Notes under the pieces: model-generated
Databases searched by the model: none
The model's input: the letters and a program-made list of their open reading frames with translations, nothing else
What the model was told of the DNA's origin: nothing
Position numbers and translations under genes: made by a program
In this document: positions 17,053-24,432 of the stretch, piece by piece
Position numbering within the stretch: position 1 is the first letter of the stretch
How the letters are laid out: each line of letters starts with the position of its first letter
From: UBA4615 sp046046245
Lineage (GTDB): Bacteria; Pseudomonadota; Gammaproteobacteria; Burkholderiales; Burkholderiaceae_E
NCBI GenBank assembly: GCA_046046245.1
Contig: JBJOKE010000028.1
Span: forward strand, 123,423-187,422
Direction of reading: 5' to 3'
Length of the DNA: 64,000 bases

Positions 17053-18491
17053 AGGTCTTCTCCGCCACCCTCGCCACCGAGACCAACACCTTCGCGCCGC
17101 TGCCCACCGGGCTCGACGCGTTCCGCGACCGCGGCTACTTCCGCGCGGGCGAGCATCCCGACGCGCCACAGCTCTTCACCGGCCCGCTGTGGGCGGCGCG
17201 GCTGCGCGCGCAGCGATACGGCCTGACGCTGGTCGAGGGACTGTGCGCCGCGGCGATGCCCGCGGGTCCGACCACCCGCGAGGCGCACGAGACGCTGCGC
17301 GCCGAGCTGCTGGCGGACCTGCAGGCCGCGCTGCCGGTCGACATCGTGCTGCTCGGCCTGCACGGCGCGATGGTCGCCGACGGCTGCGACGATTGCGAGG
17401 GCGACCTGCTGTCGCGCGTGCGCGCGCTCGTCGGACCGAAGGTCGTGATCGGCGCGGAGCTCGACCCGCACACGCACCTCACCGACGCGATGGTCGCGAA
17501 CGCCGACCTGCTGATGGCCTTCCGCGAATACCCGCACACCGACGCGGTCGAGCGCGGCCTCGAGCTGGTCGATGCCTGCGTGCGCGTCGCGCGCGCAGAG
17601 ATCCGCCCGCTGCCCGCGGTCTTCGACACCGGCACGCTGCGCACGCTGCACACCTCGCGCGAGCCGATGCGCGGCTTCGTCGACCGCACGAAGGCGATGG
17701 AGGGCCGCGAGGGCATCGTCTCGATCTCCGCGATCCACGGCTTCCCGTGGGCCGACGTGCCCGAGCTCGGCACGAAGCTGCTCGTCTACGCCGACGGTGA
17801 CGCCGCGCTCGCACGCCGCACGGCCGACGCGCTCGGCGCCGAGCTGCGCACGGTCTGCGACGCGATGCGCGCGCGCGGTCCCTCGATCGACGCCGCGATC
17901 GACGACGCGCTCGCCGGTCCCGCGTGGCCGGTGGTGCTCGCCGACGGCGCCGACAACGCCGGCGGCGGCGCGCCGAGCGACGCCACCTTCATGCTGCGTC
18001 GGCTGGTCGGGCGCACGGTCGAGGGTGCGGTGCTCGGCCCGCTGTGGGACCCGGTGTCGGTGTCGATCGCGATGCAGGCGGGCGTGGGCGCGCGGCTGCC
18101 GCTGCGCATCGGCGGCAAGGTCGCGCCGGTCTCGGGCGATCCGCTGGACGCCGTCGTCGAGGTCCGCGCGCTCAAGCGCGACGCGTCGATGCCCGGCCTG
18201 TCGGGCAGCGTCGAGCCGCTCGGCGACTGCGCGCTGGTGGCGATCGGCGGCGTCGAGGTGGTGCTCAACGCGCGCCGCACGCAGGGCATCTCGACCGAGC
18301 TCTTCACGCAGTTCGGCATCGACCTGCGCGAACGCAGGCTCGTCGTCGTGAAGTCCTCGCAGCACTTCCACGCGTCGTTCTCCAGGGTCGCCGCGCGCAC
18401 GATCTACGTCGACGCGCCCGGCACGCTGACCTCGGACCTGACCACGCTGCCGTACCGCAAGGCCCGCCGCGCGGTGATCGAAGCCTACTGA
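17049..18491 (+). CDS. M81 family metallopeptidase (MlrC-like)
   Basis: This 480-residue protein matches the M81/microcystinase C family throughout. The N-terminus is FSATLATETNTFAPLPT, followed by LLGLHGAMVADGCDDCEGD, then IGAELDPHTHLTDAMV and FREYPHTD. The C-terminal domain contains VKSSQHFHASF. MlrC degrades the linear tetrapeptide and Adda from microcystin. Most relatives sit in unrelated catabolic loci and probably hydrolyse other amides. The conserved Glu/Asp/His residues in the motifs above are the likely zinc ligands. The gene overlaps the flavoprotein gene by four bases and is followed by a strong hairpin. Confidence 0.88.
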   Translation: MKVFSATLATETNTFAPLPTGLDAFRDRGYFRAGEHPDAPQLFTGPLWAARLRAQRYGLTLVEGLCAAAMPAGPTTREAHETLRAELLADLQAALPVDIVLLGLHGAMVADGCDDCEGDLLSRVRALVGPKVVIGAELDPHTHLTDAMVANADLLMAFREYPHTDAVERGLELVDACVRVARAEIRPLPAVFDTGTLRTLHTSREPMRGFVDRTKAMEGREGIVSISAIHGFPWADVPELGTKLLVYADGDAALARRTADALGAELRTVCDAMRARGPSIDAAIDDALAGPAWPVVLADGADNAGGGAPSDATFMLRRLVGRTVEGAVLGPLWDPVSVSIAMQAGVGARLPLRIGGKVAPVSGDPLDAVVEVRALKRDASMPGLSGSVEPLGDCALVAIGGVEVVLNARRTQGISTELFTQFGIDLRERRLVVVKSSQHFHASFSRVAARTIYVDAPGTLTSDLTTLPYRKARRAVIEAY

Positions 18492-18503
18492 CGGGTCCGT
18501 CCG

Positions 18504-18532
18504 GCCGCCTCCGCGCGAGCCGCGGAGGCGGC
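18504..18532 (+). terminator. Terminator-like hairpin after the M81 gene
   Basis: A perfect 12-base-pair stem (18504-18515 with 18521-18532) surrounds a five-base loop. No U-run follows. It separates the flavoprotein–M81 operon from the aroG leader promoter at 18555. Confidence 0.55.
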
Positions 18533-18554
18533 TCGCGGCCCGGGCCGGGCCGAC

Positions 18555-18583
18555 TTGCGGCCCCGCACCGATCCGGCTAGAGT
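18555..18583 (+). promoter_or_regulatory. Candidate sigma-70 promoter of the aroG attenuator leader
   Basis: TTGCGG (18555-18560) and TAGAGT (18578-18583) are separated by exactly 17 bases. The expected start is near 18590-18593, at or just before the leader-peptide ATG. The leader message would then have almost no 5' untranslated region. Confidence 0.5.
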
Positions 18584-18592
18584 GCCGGCACC

Positions 18593-18676
18593 ATGCACCG
18601 CTTCTGGTTCTACGCGTTTCATCTCTTCGGCTTTCCGCCCGCTGGCGGACTGGGTCGGGAACACGCGCAGCCTTAA
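18593..18676 (+). CDS. Aromatic amino acid leader peptide of aroG (attenuator peptide)
   Basis: This 27-residue ORF begins MHRFWFYAFHLFGFPP and is too short for normal gene prediction. Seven of its residues 4-14 are aromatic: five Phe, one Trp and one Tyr. It lies between a promoter and an intrinsic terminator directly upstream of aroG, whose product starts synthesis of all three aromatic amino acids. The Phe codon 14 (18632-18634) immediately precedes the first strand of the regulatory hairpins. This is the organisation of pheL- and trpL-type leaders, in which ribosome stalling on uncharged tRNA controls termination. Having all three aromatics in one peptide suits a common-pathway enzyme. 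No Shine-Dalgarno is visible and translation may be leaderless. Confidence 0.8.
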   Translation: MHRFWFYAFHLFGFPPAGGLGREHAQP

Positions 18677-18727
18677 GCGAAGTCGCCCCGAACAGAACCG
18701 CCAGCCCGAAAGGCCTGGCGGTTTTTT
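18634..18727 (+). promoter_or_regulatory. Transcription attenuator of aroG with alternative hairpins
   Basis: Three mutually exclusive pairings can be drawn. Strands 1:2 pair 18634-18639 with 18644-18649 (six pairs, CGCU loop). Strands 2:3 pair 18641-18648 with 18698-18705 (eight perfect pairs) and act as antiterminator. Strands 3:4 pair 18696-18704 with 18715-18723 and form the terminator. Strand 1 starts right after the last Phe codon of the leader peptide. A ribosome stalled there would cover strand 1, free strand 2 for strand 3, and allow aroG transcription. Confidence 0.75.
18696..18727 (+). terminator. Intrinsic terminator (attenuator stem 3:4) upstream of aroG
   Basis: AACCGCCAG (18696-18704) pairs perfectly with CTGGCGGTT (18715-18723) around a loop containing CCGAAAGG, followed by a run of six T (18722-18727). 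It is by far the clearest rho-independent terminator in the window. It lies 82 bases before the aroG ATG on the same strand, so it must be bypassed for aroG expression. Confidence 0.9.
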
Positions 18728-18740
18728 CGTTCATGGGCCC

Positions 18741-18780
18741 CGAACGCACGAACGCACGAACGCACGAACGCACGAACGAC
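18741..18780 (+). repeat. Tandem octamer repeat in the aroG 5' region
   Basis: The octamer CGAACGCA is repeated four times and then once more with the last two bases changed. The array lies between the attenuator terminator and the aroG ribosome-binding site. Such arrays can change copy number by slipped-strand mispairing, which here would alter leader length but not a reading frame. Confidence 0.85.
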
Positions 18781-18808
18781 GCAGGGAACGAGGCAAGGGA
18801 TCCGACCG

Positions 18809-19879
18809 ATGAACGCCAAGCACACCACCGACGACGTCCGCATCCGGGAGATCAAGGAGCTCTCGCCCCCGTCCCACCTGCTGCGCGAATCCCCGCTGCG
18901 CGACGGCCCGGCGCAGCTCGTCTACGAGACCCGCCAGTCGATCCACCGGATCCTGCACGGCATGGACGACCGGCTGCTGGTCGTCGTCGGCCCCTGTTCG
19001 ATCCACGATCCGAAGGCCGCGATCGAGTACGCGAAGCAGCTCGTCGTGCAGCGCGAGCGGCTGAAGGACCGCCTCGAGATCGTGATGCGCGTCTATTTCG
19101 AGAAGCCGCGCACCACCGTCGGCTGGAAGGGCCTGATCAACGACCCCGGCCTGGACGGCAGCTTCGACATCAACCGCGGCCTGCGCCTGGCGCGCGAGCT
19201 GCTGGTCGAGATCAACGAGCTCGGCCTGCCGGCGGGCACCGAGTTCCTCGACATGATCACGCCTCAGTACGTCGCCGACCTGATCGCCTGGGGCGCGATC
19301 GGCGCTCGGACCACCGAGAGCCAGGTGCACCGCGAGCTCGCCTCCGGGCTGTCGTGCCCGGTGGGCTTCAAGAACGGCACCGACGGCAACGTGCGGATCG
19401 CGCTCGACGCGATCAAGGCCGCCTCGCAGCCGCACCACTTCCTGTCGGTGACCAAGGGCGGCCACTCCGCGATCGTCTCCACCAACGGCAACGAGGACTG
19501 CCACCTGATCCTGCGCGGCGGCAAGGCGCCGAACTTCGATCGCGCCAGCGTCGAGGCCGCCTGCCGCGAGGCGGGCAGCGCCGCGCTCGCCTGCCGGCTG
19601 ATGATCGATGCGAGCCACGGCAACAGCCAGAAGAAGCACGAGAACCAGATCGGCGTCGCGAAGGACATCGCCGACCAGCTGTCCGACGGCGAGTCGCGCG
19701 TCTTCGGCGTGATGGTCGAGAGCCACCTCGTCGCGGGTCGGCAGGACCTGGTCGTCGGCAAGCCGCTCGCGTACGGCCAGAGCATCACCGACGCGTGCAT
19801 CGGCTGGGACGACACGCTGGCGGTGCTCGAGGTGCTGGCCGAAGGCGTGTCCGAGCGCCGGGTCGCGCTCGCGCAGTGA
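18809..19879 (+). CDS. aroG: 3-deoxy-7-phosphoheptulonate synthase, class I (DAHP synthase)
   Basis: DAHP synthase condenses phosphoenolpyruvate and erythrose-4-phosphate, the first step of the shikimate pathway. The 356-residue protein has the class I (AroFGH) motifs VVVGPCSIHDPKAAIEYA, YFEKPRTTVGWKGLIND, PAGTEFLDMITPQY, GFKNGTDG and DASHGNSQKKHENQ. The conserved Cys, Lys, Glu and Asp metal and substrate residues lie within these. The ATG at 18809 has AAGGGA at 18795-18800. It is controlled by the upstream leader peptide and attenuator (18593-18727). Feedback sensitivity (Phe or Tyr type) cannot be decided by eye. Confidence 0.96.
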   Translation: MNAKHTTDDVRIREIKELSPPSHLLRESPLRDGPAQLVYETRQSIHRILHGMDDRLLVVVGPCSIHDPKAAIEYAKQLVVQRERLKDRLEIVMRVYFEKPRTTVGWKGLINDPGLDGSFDINRGLRLARELLVEINELGLPAGTEFLDMITPQYVADLIAWGAIGARTTESQVHRELASGLSCPVGFKNGTDGNVRIALDAIKAASQPHHFLSVTKGGHSAIVSTNGNEDCHLILRGGKAPNFDRASVEAACREAGSAALACRLMIDASHGNSQKKHENQIGVAKDIADQLSDGESRVFGVMVESHLVAGRQDLVVGKPLAYGQSITDACIGWDDTLAVLEVLAEGVSERRVALAQ

Positions 19880-20017
19880 TCCGGCCGCGTCGCCGGACGC
19901 GCAGCGATTCCGTCACGGGCGCCGGCGTGTCCGTCGGTCTGCCACCGCCGCCCGTCGGGTCGGACGCCGAAGCCGCGGCGGGCCCGCCTTCCCCGGGGAT
20001 GGCCGGCGGGGTCGCCG

Positions 20018-20026
20018 TGCTATAAC
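20018..20026 (+). promoter_or_regulatory. Extended -10 promoter before the CNB-domain gene
   Basis: TGCTATAAC is an extended -10 (TG-N-TATAAC) 28 bases before the ATG at 20055. No -35 is evident, as usual for extended -10 promoters. Confidence 0.45.
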
Positions 20027-20054
20027 CGGCCGAACCGTCGTTCGGAGCACCCCC

Positions 20055-20651
20055 ATGGAGACATCCACGATCCGTTCCGGCCAGCCCCCCGCGGGCAGCC
20101 AGGCCGAGACCGCGATCCGGCAGACGCCGCACGAGCGCCTGGGCTCGATCGGCCTGCGCCCGGTCGGCCGCGCGAACGAGTTCGCCGAGGAGATCCATGC
20201 GCTGATGGCGAAGACGCCGCTGTTCTCGGGCCTCGACATCGAGGAGACCCGCAAGCTCGGCGCGTTCATGTACGTCTACGAGGCGCCGGCCGGCGTCACC
20301 ATCATCTCCGAGGGCGAGACCGGCGACTTCATGATGCTGCTGATGCACGGCATGGTCGACGTGCTCCGCCGCAACCGCTACAACTTCCCGTCGCGGATCG
20401 CGGTGGCCCACGCGGGTCACGCACTCGGCGAGATGTCGATGTTCGACGGCGAGCCGCGATTCGCGTCCTGCGTGACGCTCGAGCCCTCGCGGATCGCGGT
20501 GCTGACCCGCGACGCGATGCTGCTGGTGCTGCACGACGAGCCGCGCCTGGGCAGCAAGATCCTGCTGAAGCTCGTCCAGCTGCTCTCGGACCGGTTGCGC
20601 CAGACCAGCGCGAAGCTGGTGTCCTATCTCGAGGCCGCGCGGGAAGCCTGA
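20055..20651 (+). CDS. Cyclic nucleotide-binding domain protein (no DNA-binding domain)
   Basis: The 198-residue protein contains one CAP_ED-type domain (about residues 50-165). It shows PLFSGLDIEETRKLGAFM, the turn EGETGDFMMLLMHGMVDV, then GHALGEMSMFDGEPRFASCV, which resembles the phosphate-binding cassette. The C-terminal helix (GSKILLKLVQLLSDRLRQTS) looks like a dimerisation helix, but there is no helix-turn-helix after it. It is thus not a Crp/Fnr regulator on its own and may act as a nucleotide-sensing partner protein. A GGAG sits at 20044-20047. It ends 242 bases before the sigma-54 activator gene and may be unrelated to it. Confidence 0.8.
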   Translation: METSTIRSGQPPAGSQAETAIRQTPHERLGSIGLRPVGRANEFAEEIHALMAKTPLFSGLDIEETRKLGAFMYVYEAPAGVTIISEGETGDFMMLLMHGMVDVLRRNRYNFPSRIAVAHAGHALGEMSMFDGEPRFASCVTLEPSRIAVLTRDAMLLVLHDEPRLGSKILLKLVQLLSDRLRQTSAKLVSYLEAAREA

Positions 20652-20804
20652 GTTCCGCCGCCGCGGCAGCGCGCGCCGGGCGTTCGACGCCTGCCCGCAC
20701 CGCACCGCGCCGGGGCGGCAGCGCGCCCGTCGCCGCCCACCGGGCCGATGAGGCCGCGCCGCGACGCACCATCGCGACGCGGTGGCCGCCCGTCCGCGGG
20801 GCGA

Positions 20805-20822
20805 TGAACACTTTGTCGACAC
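20805..20822 (+). promoter_or_regulatory. 18-base activator-binding element (site A) in front of the sigma-54 activator gene
   Basis: TGAACACTTTGTCGACAC here differs at only 2 of 18 positions from the minus-strand copy at 27579-27596. Its first 12 bases recur exactly at 22543-22554. It abuts the -24 element of the activator gene's own promoter, suggesting autoregulation. Confidence 0.65.
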
Positions 20823-20837
20823 GGCATCGACCTTGCT
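20822..20837 (+). promoter_or_regulatory. Candidate sigma-54 promoter of the activator gene
   Basis: CGGCATCGACCTTGCT has GG (20823-20824) and GC (20835-20836) exactly 12 bases apart and the TTGCT of the -12 element. The -24 half is only a partial match. A sigma-70 alternative (TTGTCG at 20813 with TAGATG at 20837) fits less well. Confidence 0.45.
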
Positions 20838-20893
20838 AGATGCGGTCTGCGCCCGCGCGGTCCGCGTCGGGCGCTCCGCAGCGAGGAGTCCCG

Positions 20894-22525
20894 ATGCCCG
20901 ACGCCGACCGCGATTCGTCCCGCACCGACTGGCACCAGCAGGAGGTCCTGCTGATCCGCGAGGTCGGGAAGCTGCTCGGCCGCAGCGTCGAACCGAACTT
21001 CGTGATCCGGCAGACCCTGCGGCTGCTGTCGGAATGGGTCGGCCTGAACCGCGGGCGCGTGTTGCTCTGGGACGCGGCCGACGAGACGCTGCGGATCCGG
21101 CACGCCTACGGTCTGACCGCGGACGAGGCGGCCCGCGGGGTGTTCGCGCGCGGCGAGGGCGTCTGCGGCGCGGTGCTGAAGACCGGCCTGCCGCGCGTGG
21201 TGCAGGACGTCGACGCCGAGCCCGAGTTCCTCGGCCGTTCGGTCGAGCGCGCCCGCCTCCCGAAGGAGACCGTGTCCTTCATCGCGGTGCCGCTGCGCGA
21301 GGGTGACCGCGTCTGCGGCGTGCTCGCCGCGCACCGGCTGCGCCTGCGCAGGCGCGCGATCAACGACGACCTCGAGCTGCTGCAGACCGTGGGCACGCTG
21401 CTCGGGCAGGTGATCCGCGTCAACGAGGAGCTGCGTCGCCGCACCGAGCGGCTGGAGACCGAGAACCGCGACCTGCGCGAACGCCTCGGCCACCAGCTGC
21501 CGAACTTCGGGATCCTCGGCGACGCGCCGGCGCTGCGCGACGCGGTCGCGCAGGCGCACCGGCTCGCCACCGGCGACCTCACCGTGCTGCTGACGGGCGA
21601 GTCCGGCACCGGCAAGGAGCTGTTCGCCCGTGCGATCCACCAGGCGAGTCCGCGCGCCGGCCGGGCCTTCGTCAAGGTGAATTGCGCCGCCGTCCCCGAG
21701 TCGCTGTTCGAGTCCGAGTTCTTCGGCCACGAACGTGGCGCGTTCACCGGCGCGGTGACCGCGCAGCCCGGCCGCTTCGAGCAGGCCGACGGCGGCACGC
21801 TGTTCCTGGACGAGGTGGGCGAGCTGCCGCTCGCGATGCAGGCGAAGCTGCTGCGCGTGCTGCAGGACCGCGTGGTGGTGCGGGTCGGCAGTCGCCGCGA
21901 GCTGCCGCTCGACGTGCGCGTGGTGGCCGCCACCAATCGCGACCTCGCCGCGGCGGTCGCGCGCGGCAGCTTCCGCCTCGACCTGTACTACCGCCTCTCG
22001 GTGCTGCCGCTGAAGCTGCCGCCGCTGCGCGAGCGCGTGCAGGACGTGCCGATGCTGGTCCGCCACTACGCGCACGAGGCCTGCCTCGCGTGGTCGCGCG
22101 AGCCGGTGCAGTTCAGCGAGCCGGCGATGCGGCTGCTGCAGGCCCATCCGTGGCCGGGCAACGTCAGACAGCTGCAGAGCGTCGCGATGCGGCTGGTGCT
22201 GATGTGCCCGGGCGCGCTGGTCGACGCGGCGAGCGTCGCCGCTCAGCTCGCCGCCGAGCCCGACGTGTCGGCCGACCCGGCGCCCGAGGTCGAGTCGCGG
22301 ATCGTGCCCGCCGCGGCCGCGATGCCCGCGGTCGCGGGGGCCGGCGCGGGCGCGGAGCTGGTGCGGCCGTACGCCCCGGTCACGAGTTCCGATGCGGACC
22401 GGGTGCGGGAGGCGCTCGCGCGGGCCGGCGGCAACCGTTCGCGGGCCGCGCAGCTGCTCGGGATGACGCGCAGGCAGTTCACCTACCGGCTGGAGAAGCT
22501 CGCGTCGGTCGGCCGCGCAGTGTGA
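20894..22525 (+). CDS. Sigma-54-dependent activator with GAF sensor (GAF–AAA+–Fis)
   Basis: This 543-residue enhancer-binding protein has an N-terminal GAF domain (about 15-175, with GVCGAVLKTGLPRVVQDV as in NifA/AnfA-type GAFs). A short coiled linker (175-200) precedes the AAA+ ATPase. The Walker A is GESGTGKE (235-242), the sigma-54 contact loop is GAFTGA (282-287) and the Walker B is LFLDEVGE. The C-terminal Fis helix-turn-helix (NRSRAAQLLGMTRRQFTYRL) lies near 515-540. GAGGAG at 20883-20888 supports the ATG. GAF sensors bind small molecules or carry metal centres. By shared elements it probably controls the OsmC operon, the sulfurtransferase and cynABDS. Confidence 0.92.
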   Translation: MPDADRDSSRTDWHQQEVLLIREVGKLLGRSVEPNFVIRQTLRLLSEWVGLNRGRVLLWDAADETLRIRHAYGLTADEAARGVFARGEGVCGAVLKTGLPRVVQDVDAEPEFLGRSVERARLPKETVSFIAVPLREGDRVCGVLAAHRLRLRRRAINDDLELLQTVGTLLGQVIRVNEELRRRTERLETENRDLRERLGHQLPNFGILGDAPALRDAVAQAHRLATGDLTVLLTGESGTGKELFARAIHQASPRAGRAFVKVNCAAVPESLFESEFFGHERGAFTGAVTAQPGRFEQADGGTLFLDEVGELPLAMQAKLLRVLQDRVVVRVGSRRELPLDVRVVAATNRDLAAAVARGSFRLDLYYRLSVLPLKLPPLRERVQDVPMLVRHYAHEACLAWSREPVQFSEPAMRLLQAHPWPGNVRQLQSVAMRLVLMCPGALVDAASVAAQLAAEPDVSADPAPEVESRIVPAAAAMPAVAGAGAGAELVRPYAPVTSSDADRVREALARAGGNRSRAAQLLGMTRRQFTYRLEKLASVGRAV

Positions 22526-22554
22526 ACAATCCGTCCGCCTGTTGAACACTTTGT
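22523..22554 (+). promoter_or_regulatory. Tandem activator sites upstream of the OsmC operon
   Basis: Two TGAACA-containing sites lie exactly 20 bases (two helical turns) apart, at 22523-22534 and 22543-22554. The second is identical to the first 12 bases of the element at 20805. Read to 22557 it is TGAACA-CTT-TGTGCA, an imperfect palindrome with a three-base centre. The sites lie about 90-120 bases before the sigma-54 promoter, the usual enhancer distance. Confidence 0.65.
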
Positions 22555-22644
22555 GCAGCGGCGGCCGGTTTGTCGCCGTCCGAGGGCGCGTCGGAGGCCC
22601 CGGCGGGGCCGCGCGGTACGCGGCGGGCCGGCCGACGCGGTCGG

Positions 22645-22660
22645 TGGCACGCGGCTTGCA
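22645..22660 (+). promoter_or_regulatory. Sigma-54 promoter of the OsmC–flavoprotein operon
   Basis: TGGCACGCGGCTTGCA is a full match to the -24/-12 consensus TGGCACG-N4-TTGCA. The transcript would start near 22671, about 30 bases before the osmC-type ATG. Confidence 0.85.
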
Positions 22661-22701
22661 AGACACGGTCATCCCAGCCCACCCCATACGAGGACGTCCA
22701 G

Positions 22702-23253
22702 ATGGCAGCAGTGCCCCAGACCACCGTGGTCGAGACCGAGTTCGTCAAGCCGATCGACGCCGCCGGCCTCGCCGCCTTCGCCGAGAAGGGCCGCAACAAC
22801 CCGAACGCCCGGGGCACGGTGAAGAGCCGCACCGTGTACGACGGCCAGTTCCGCTCGCTGACCTATGTCGGCCACCACGAGCCGGTCGTCGTCGACGAGC
22901 CGCCCCACCTGTTCGGCCAGGACACCGCGCCCGCACCGTCCGAGATCCTGCTGTCCGCCCTCGGCGGCTGCCTGTGCGTCGGCGTGCACGCCGTGGCCAC
23001 GCACAAGGGCGTGAAGATCCGCTCGATGGAGGTCCTGCTCGAGGGCGACATCGGCAACCCGGCCGCCTGGGGGGCCGGCGGCGCGCAGAAGGCGCCCGGC
23101 CAGATGGGCTTCCAGGCCCTGCGCGCCCGGATCCTGCTCGACGCCGATGCGCCGCGCGAGGTGCTCGAGGCGATCGTGAAGGAGGCCGACTACGCGTCGC
23201 CGATGGCCAACTGCTACCGCAACCCGATCCCGACCGAGGTCGTGCTCGGCTGA
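22702..23253 (+). CDS. OsmC family protein
   Basis: The 183-residue protein has the OsmC/Ohr fold signatures, with APAPSEILLSALGGCLCVGVHAVA carrying one conserved cysteine and PMANCYRNPIPTEV the second. Family members are thiol peroxidases or reductases acting on organic hydroperoxides. This longer, non-Ohr subgroup often has unknown function and is found next to flavin enzymes. It is first in an operon driven by the sigma-54 promoter at 22645 and followed 17 bases later by an acyl-CoA-dehydrogenase-like gene. The start gives the normal length. A TTG upstream would read through the promoter and is unlikely. Confidence 0.85.
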   Translation: MAAVPQTTVVETEFVKPIDAAGLAAFAEKGRNNPNARGTVKSRTVYDGQFRSLTYVGHHEPVVVDEPPHLFGQDTAPAPSEILLSALGGCLCVGVHAVATHKGVKIRSMEVLLEGDIGNPAAWGAGGAQKAPGQMGFQALRARILLDADAPREVLEAIVKEADYASPMANCYRNPIPTEVVLG

Positions 23254-23270
23254 CGCAGGAGATCCTCGAC

Positions 23271-24413
23271 ATGGGTGCCATCGATCCCTCGCTCGCCTTC
23301 GCCGATCCGGCGCTGCTCGCCGCCACCGTCGAGCGCGAGCTCGATCCGCTGGTCCATCGCATCGACCGCGACGGGGTCTACCCGGCCGCGGCGCTGCGGG
23401 CGCTCGGTGCGCAGGGCGCGTTCCGCCGACACCTCGCCACGCAGCGCCCCGACGGCGAGCGCGACCTGCCGGGCGCGATCGATGCGCTCGCGGCGATCGG
23501 CCGCAGCTGCGGCTCGAGCGCGTTCATGGGCTGGTGCCAGGACGCCTGCGCCTGGTACGTCGAACACGGCGCGTCCGAGACGCTGCGGCGCGAGCTGCTG
23601 CCGAAGCTCGCGAGCGGCGAGGTGCTCGGCGGCACCGGCATGTCGAACCCGATGAAGTACTTCGCATCGATCGAGCGGCTGGCGCTCCGGGGCATCAAGG
23701 TGCCCGGCGGCTGGCGGGTGTCGGGCCATCTGCCGTGGGTGTCGAACCTCGGCCCCGATCACGTGTTCGGCACCGCGTTCATGCCCCTGCAGGCCGACGG
23801 CACGCCGCGACCGGGCACGGGCGTCGAGGTGATGGCGCTGGTCCGCTGCGACTGGCCGGGCCTGCGGCTCGACGCCGTGCCGCCCTTCCTCGCGATGGAC
23901 GGCACCGGCACCTACGCGCTCGCGTTCGACGAGGTCTTCGTGCCCGACGACCACATCCTCGCCGACCCGATCGGCCCGTGGCTGAAGACCATCCGCAACG
24001 GGTTCGTGCTGCTGCAGGTCGGCATCGGCGCCGGCATCGTCCAGGGCTGCGTCGAGCTGATGCGCGAGTCGAACCTGCGCCTCGGCCACGTCAACGGCTT
24101 CCTCGAGGACGGCCCGGACCAGGTGGAGGACGAACTCGGCGCGCTCGTCGAGCGCGTGCGCGTGCTGTCGCGCTCGGTGCTCGACCCGGCCGACGCGCGC
24201 TTCGCGGAGGTCCTGGCCGCCAGGCTCGCCGCCTCCGAGCTGACCCTGCGCGCGACCCAGTCCGCGATGCTGCACACCGGCGCGCTCGGCTATGCGCTGT
24301 CCTCGCCCGCGCAGCGCCGGCTGCGCGAGGGCTATTTCGTCGCGATCGTCACGCCGGCGATCAAGCACCTGCGCAAGGAGCTCGACCGGCTGATGGCCGC
24401 GGGCGTGCGCTGA
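23271..24413 (+). CDS. Acyl-CoA-dehydrogenase-fold flavoprotein (possible monooxygenase)
   Basis: The 380-residue protein has ACAD architecture: a helical N-terminal domain, a beta-domain around GGTGMSNPMKYF and VSGHLPWVSNLGPDHVF, and a helical C-terminal domain. The usual catalytic glutamate region is not recognisable near GALGYALSSPAQRRLREGYF. This recalls the ACAD-fold monooxygenases and SfnC/DszC-like proteins of sulfur metabolism rather than true dehydrogenases. AGGAG precedes the ATG at 23271. It lies in an operon with OsmC upstream and a rubredoxin-reductase fusion downstream, which could supply reduced flavin or electrons. Substrate unknown. Confidence 0.78.
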   Translation: MGAIDPSLAFADPALLAATVERELDPLVHRIDRDGVYPAAALRALGAQGAFRRHLATQRPDGERDLPGAIDALAAIGRSCGSSAFMGWCQDACAWYVEHGASETLRRELLPKLASGEVLGGTGMSNPMKYFASIERLALRGIKVPGGWRVSGHLPWVSNLGPDHVFGTAFMPLQADGTPRPGTGVEVMALVRCDWPGLRLDAVPPFLAMDGTGTYALAFDEVFVPDDHILADPIGPWLKTIRNGFVLLQVGIGAGIVQGCVELMRESNLRLGHVNGFLEDGPDQVEDELGALVERVRVLSRSVLDPADARFAEVLAARLAASELTLRATQSAMLHTGALGYALSSPAQRRLREGYFVAIVTPAIKHLRKELDRLMAAGVR

Positions 24414-24432
24414 CCCCACGGAGGACCGGGCG

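Noticed and set aside
18733..18808. Alternative long N-terminus encoded across the octamer repeat
   Set aside because: The frame reading the repeats is not the aroG frame, and aroG has its own good ribosome-binding site and the family-typical start.
20813..20842. Sigma-70 promoter (TTGTCG / TAGATG) for the sigma-54 activator gene
   Set aside because: The hexamers match poorly and the spacing is 18. The overlapping GG-N10-GC site with TTGCT fits better, although it is also imperfect.
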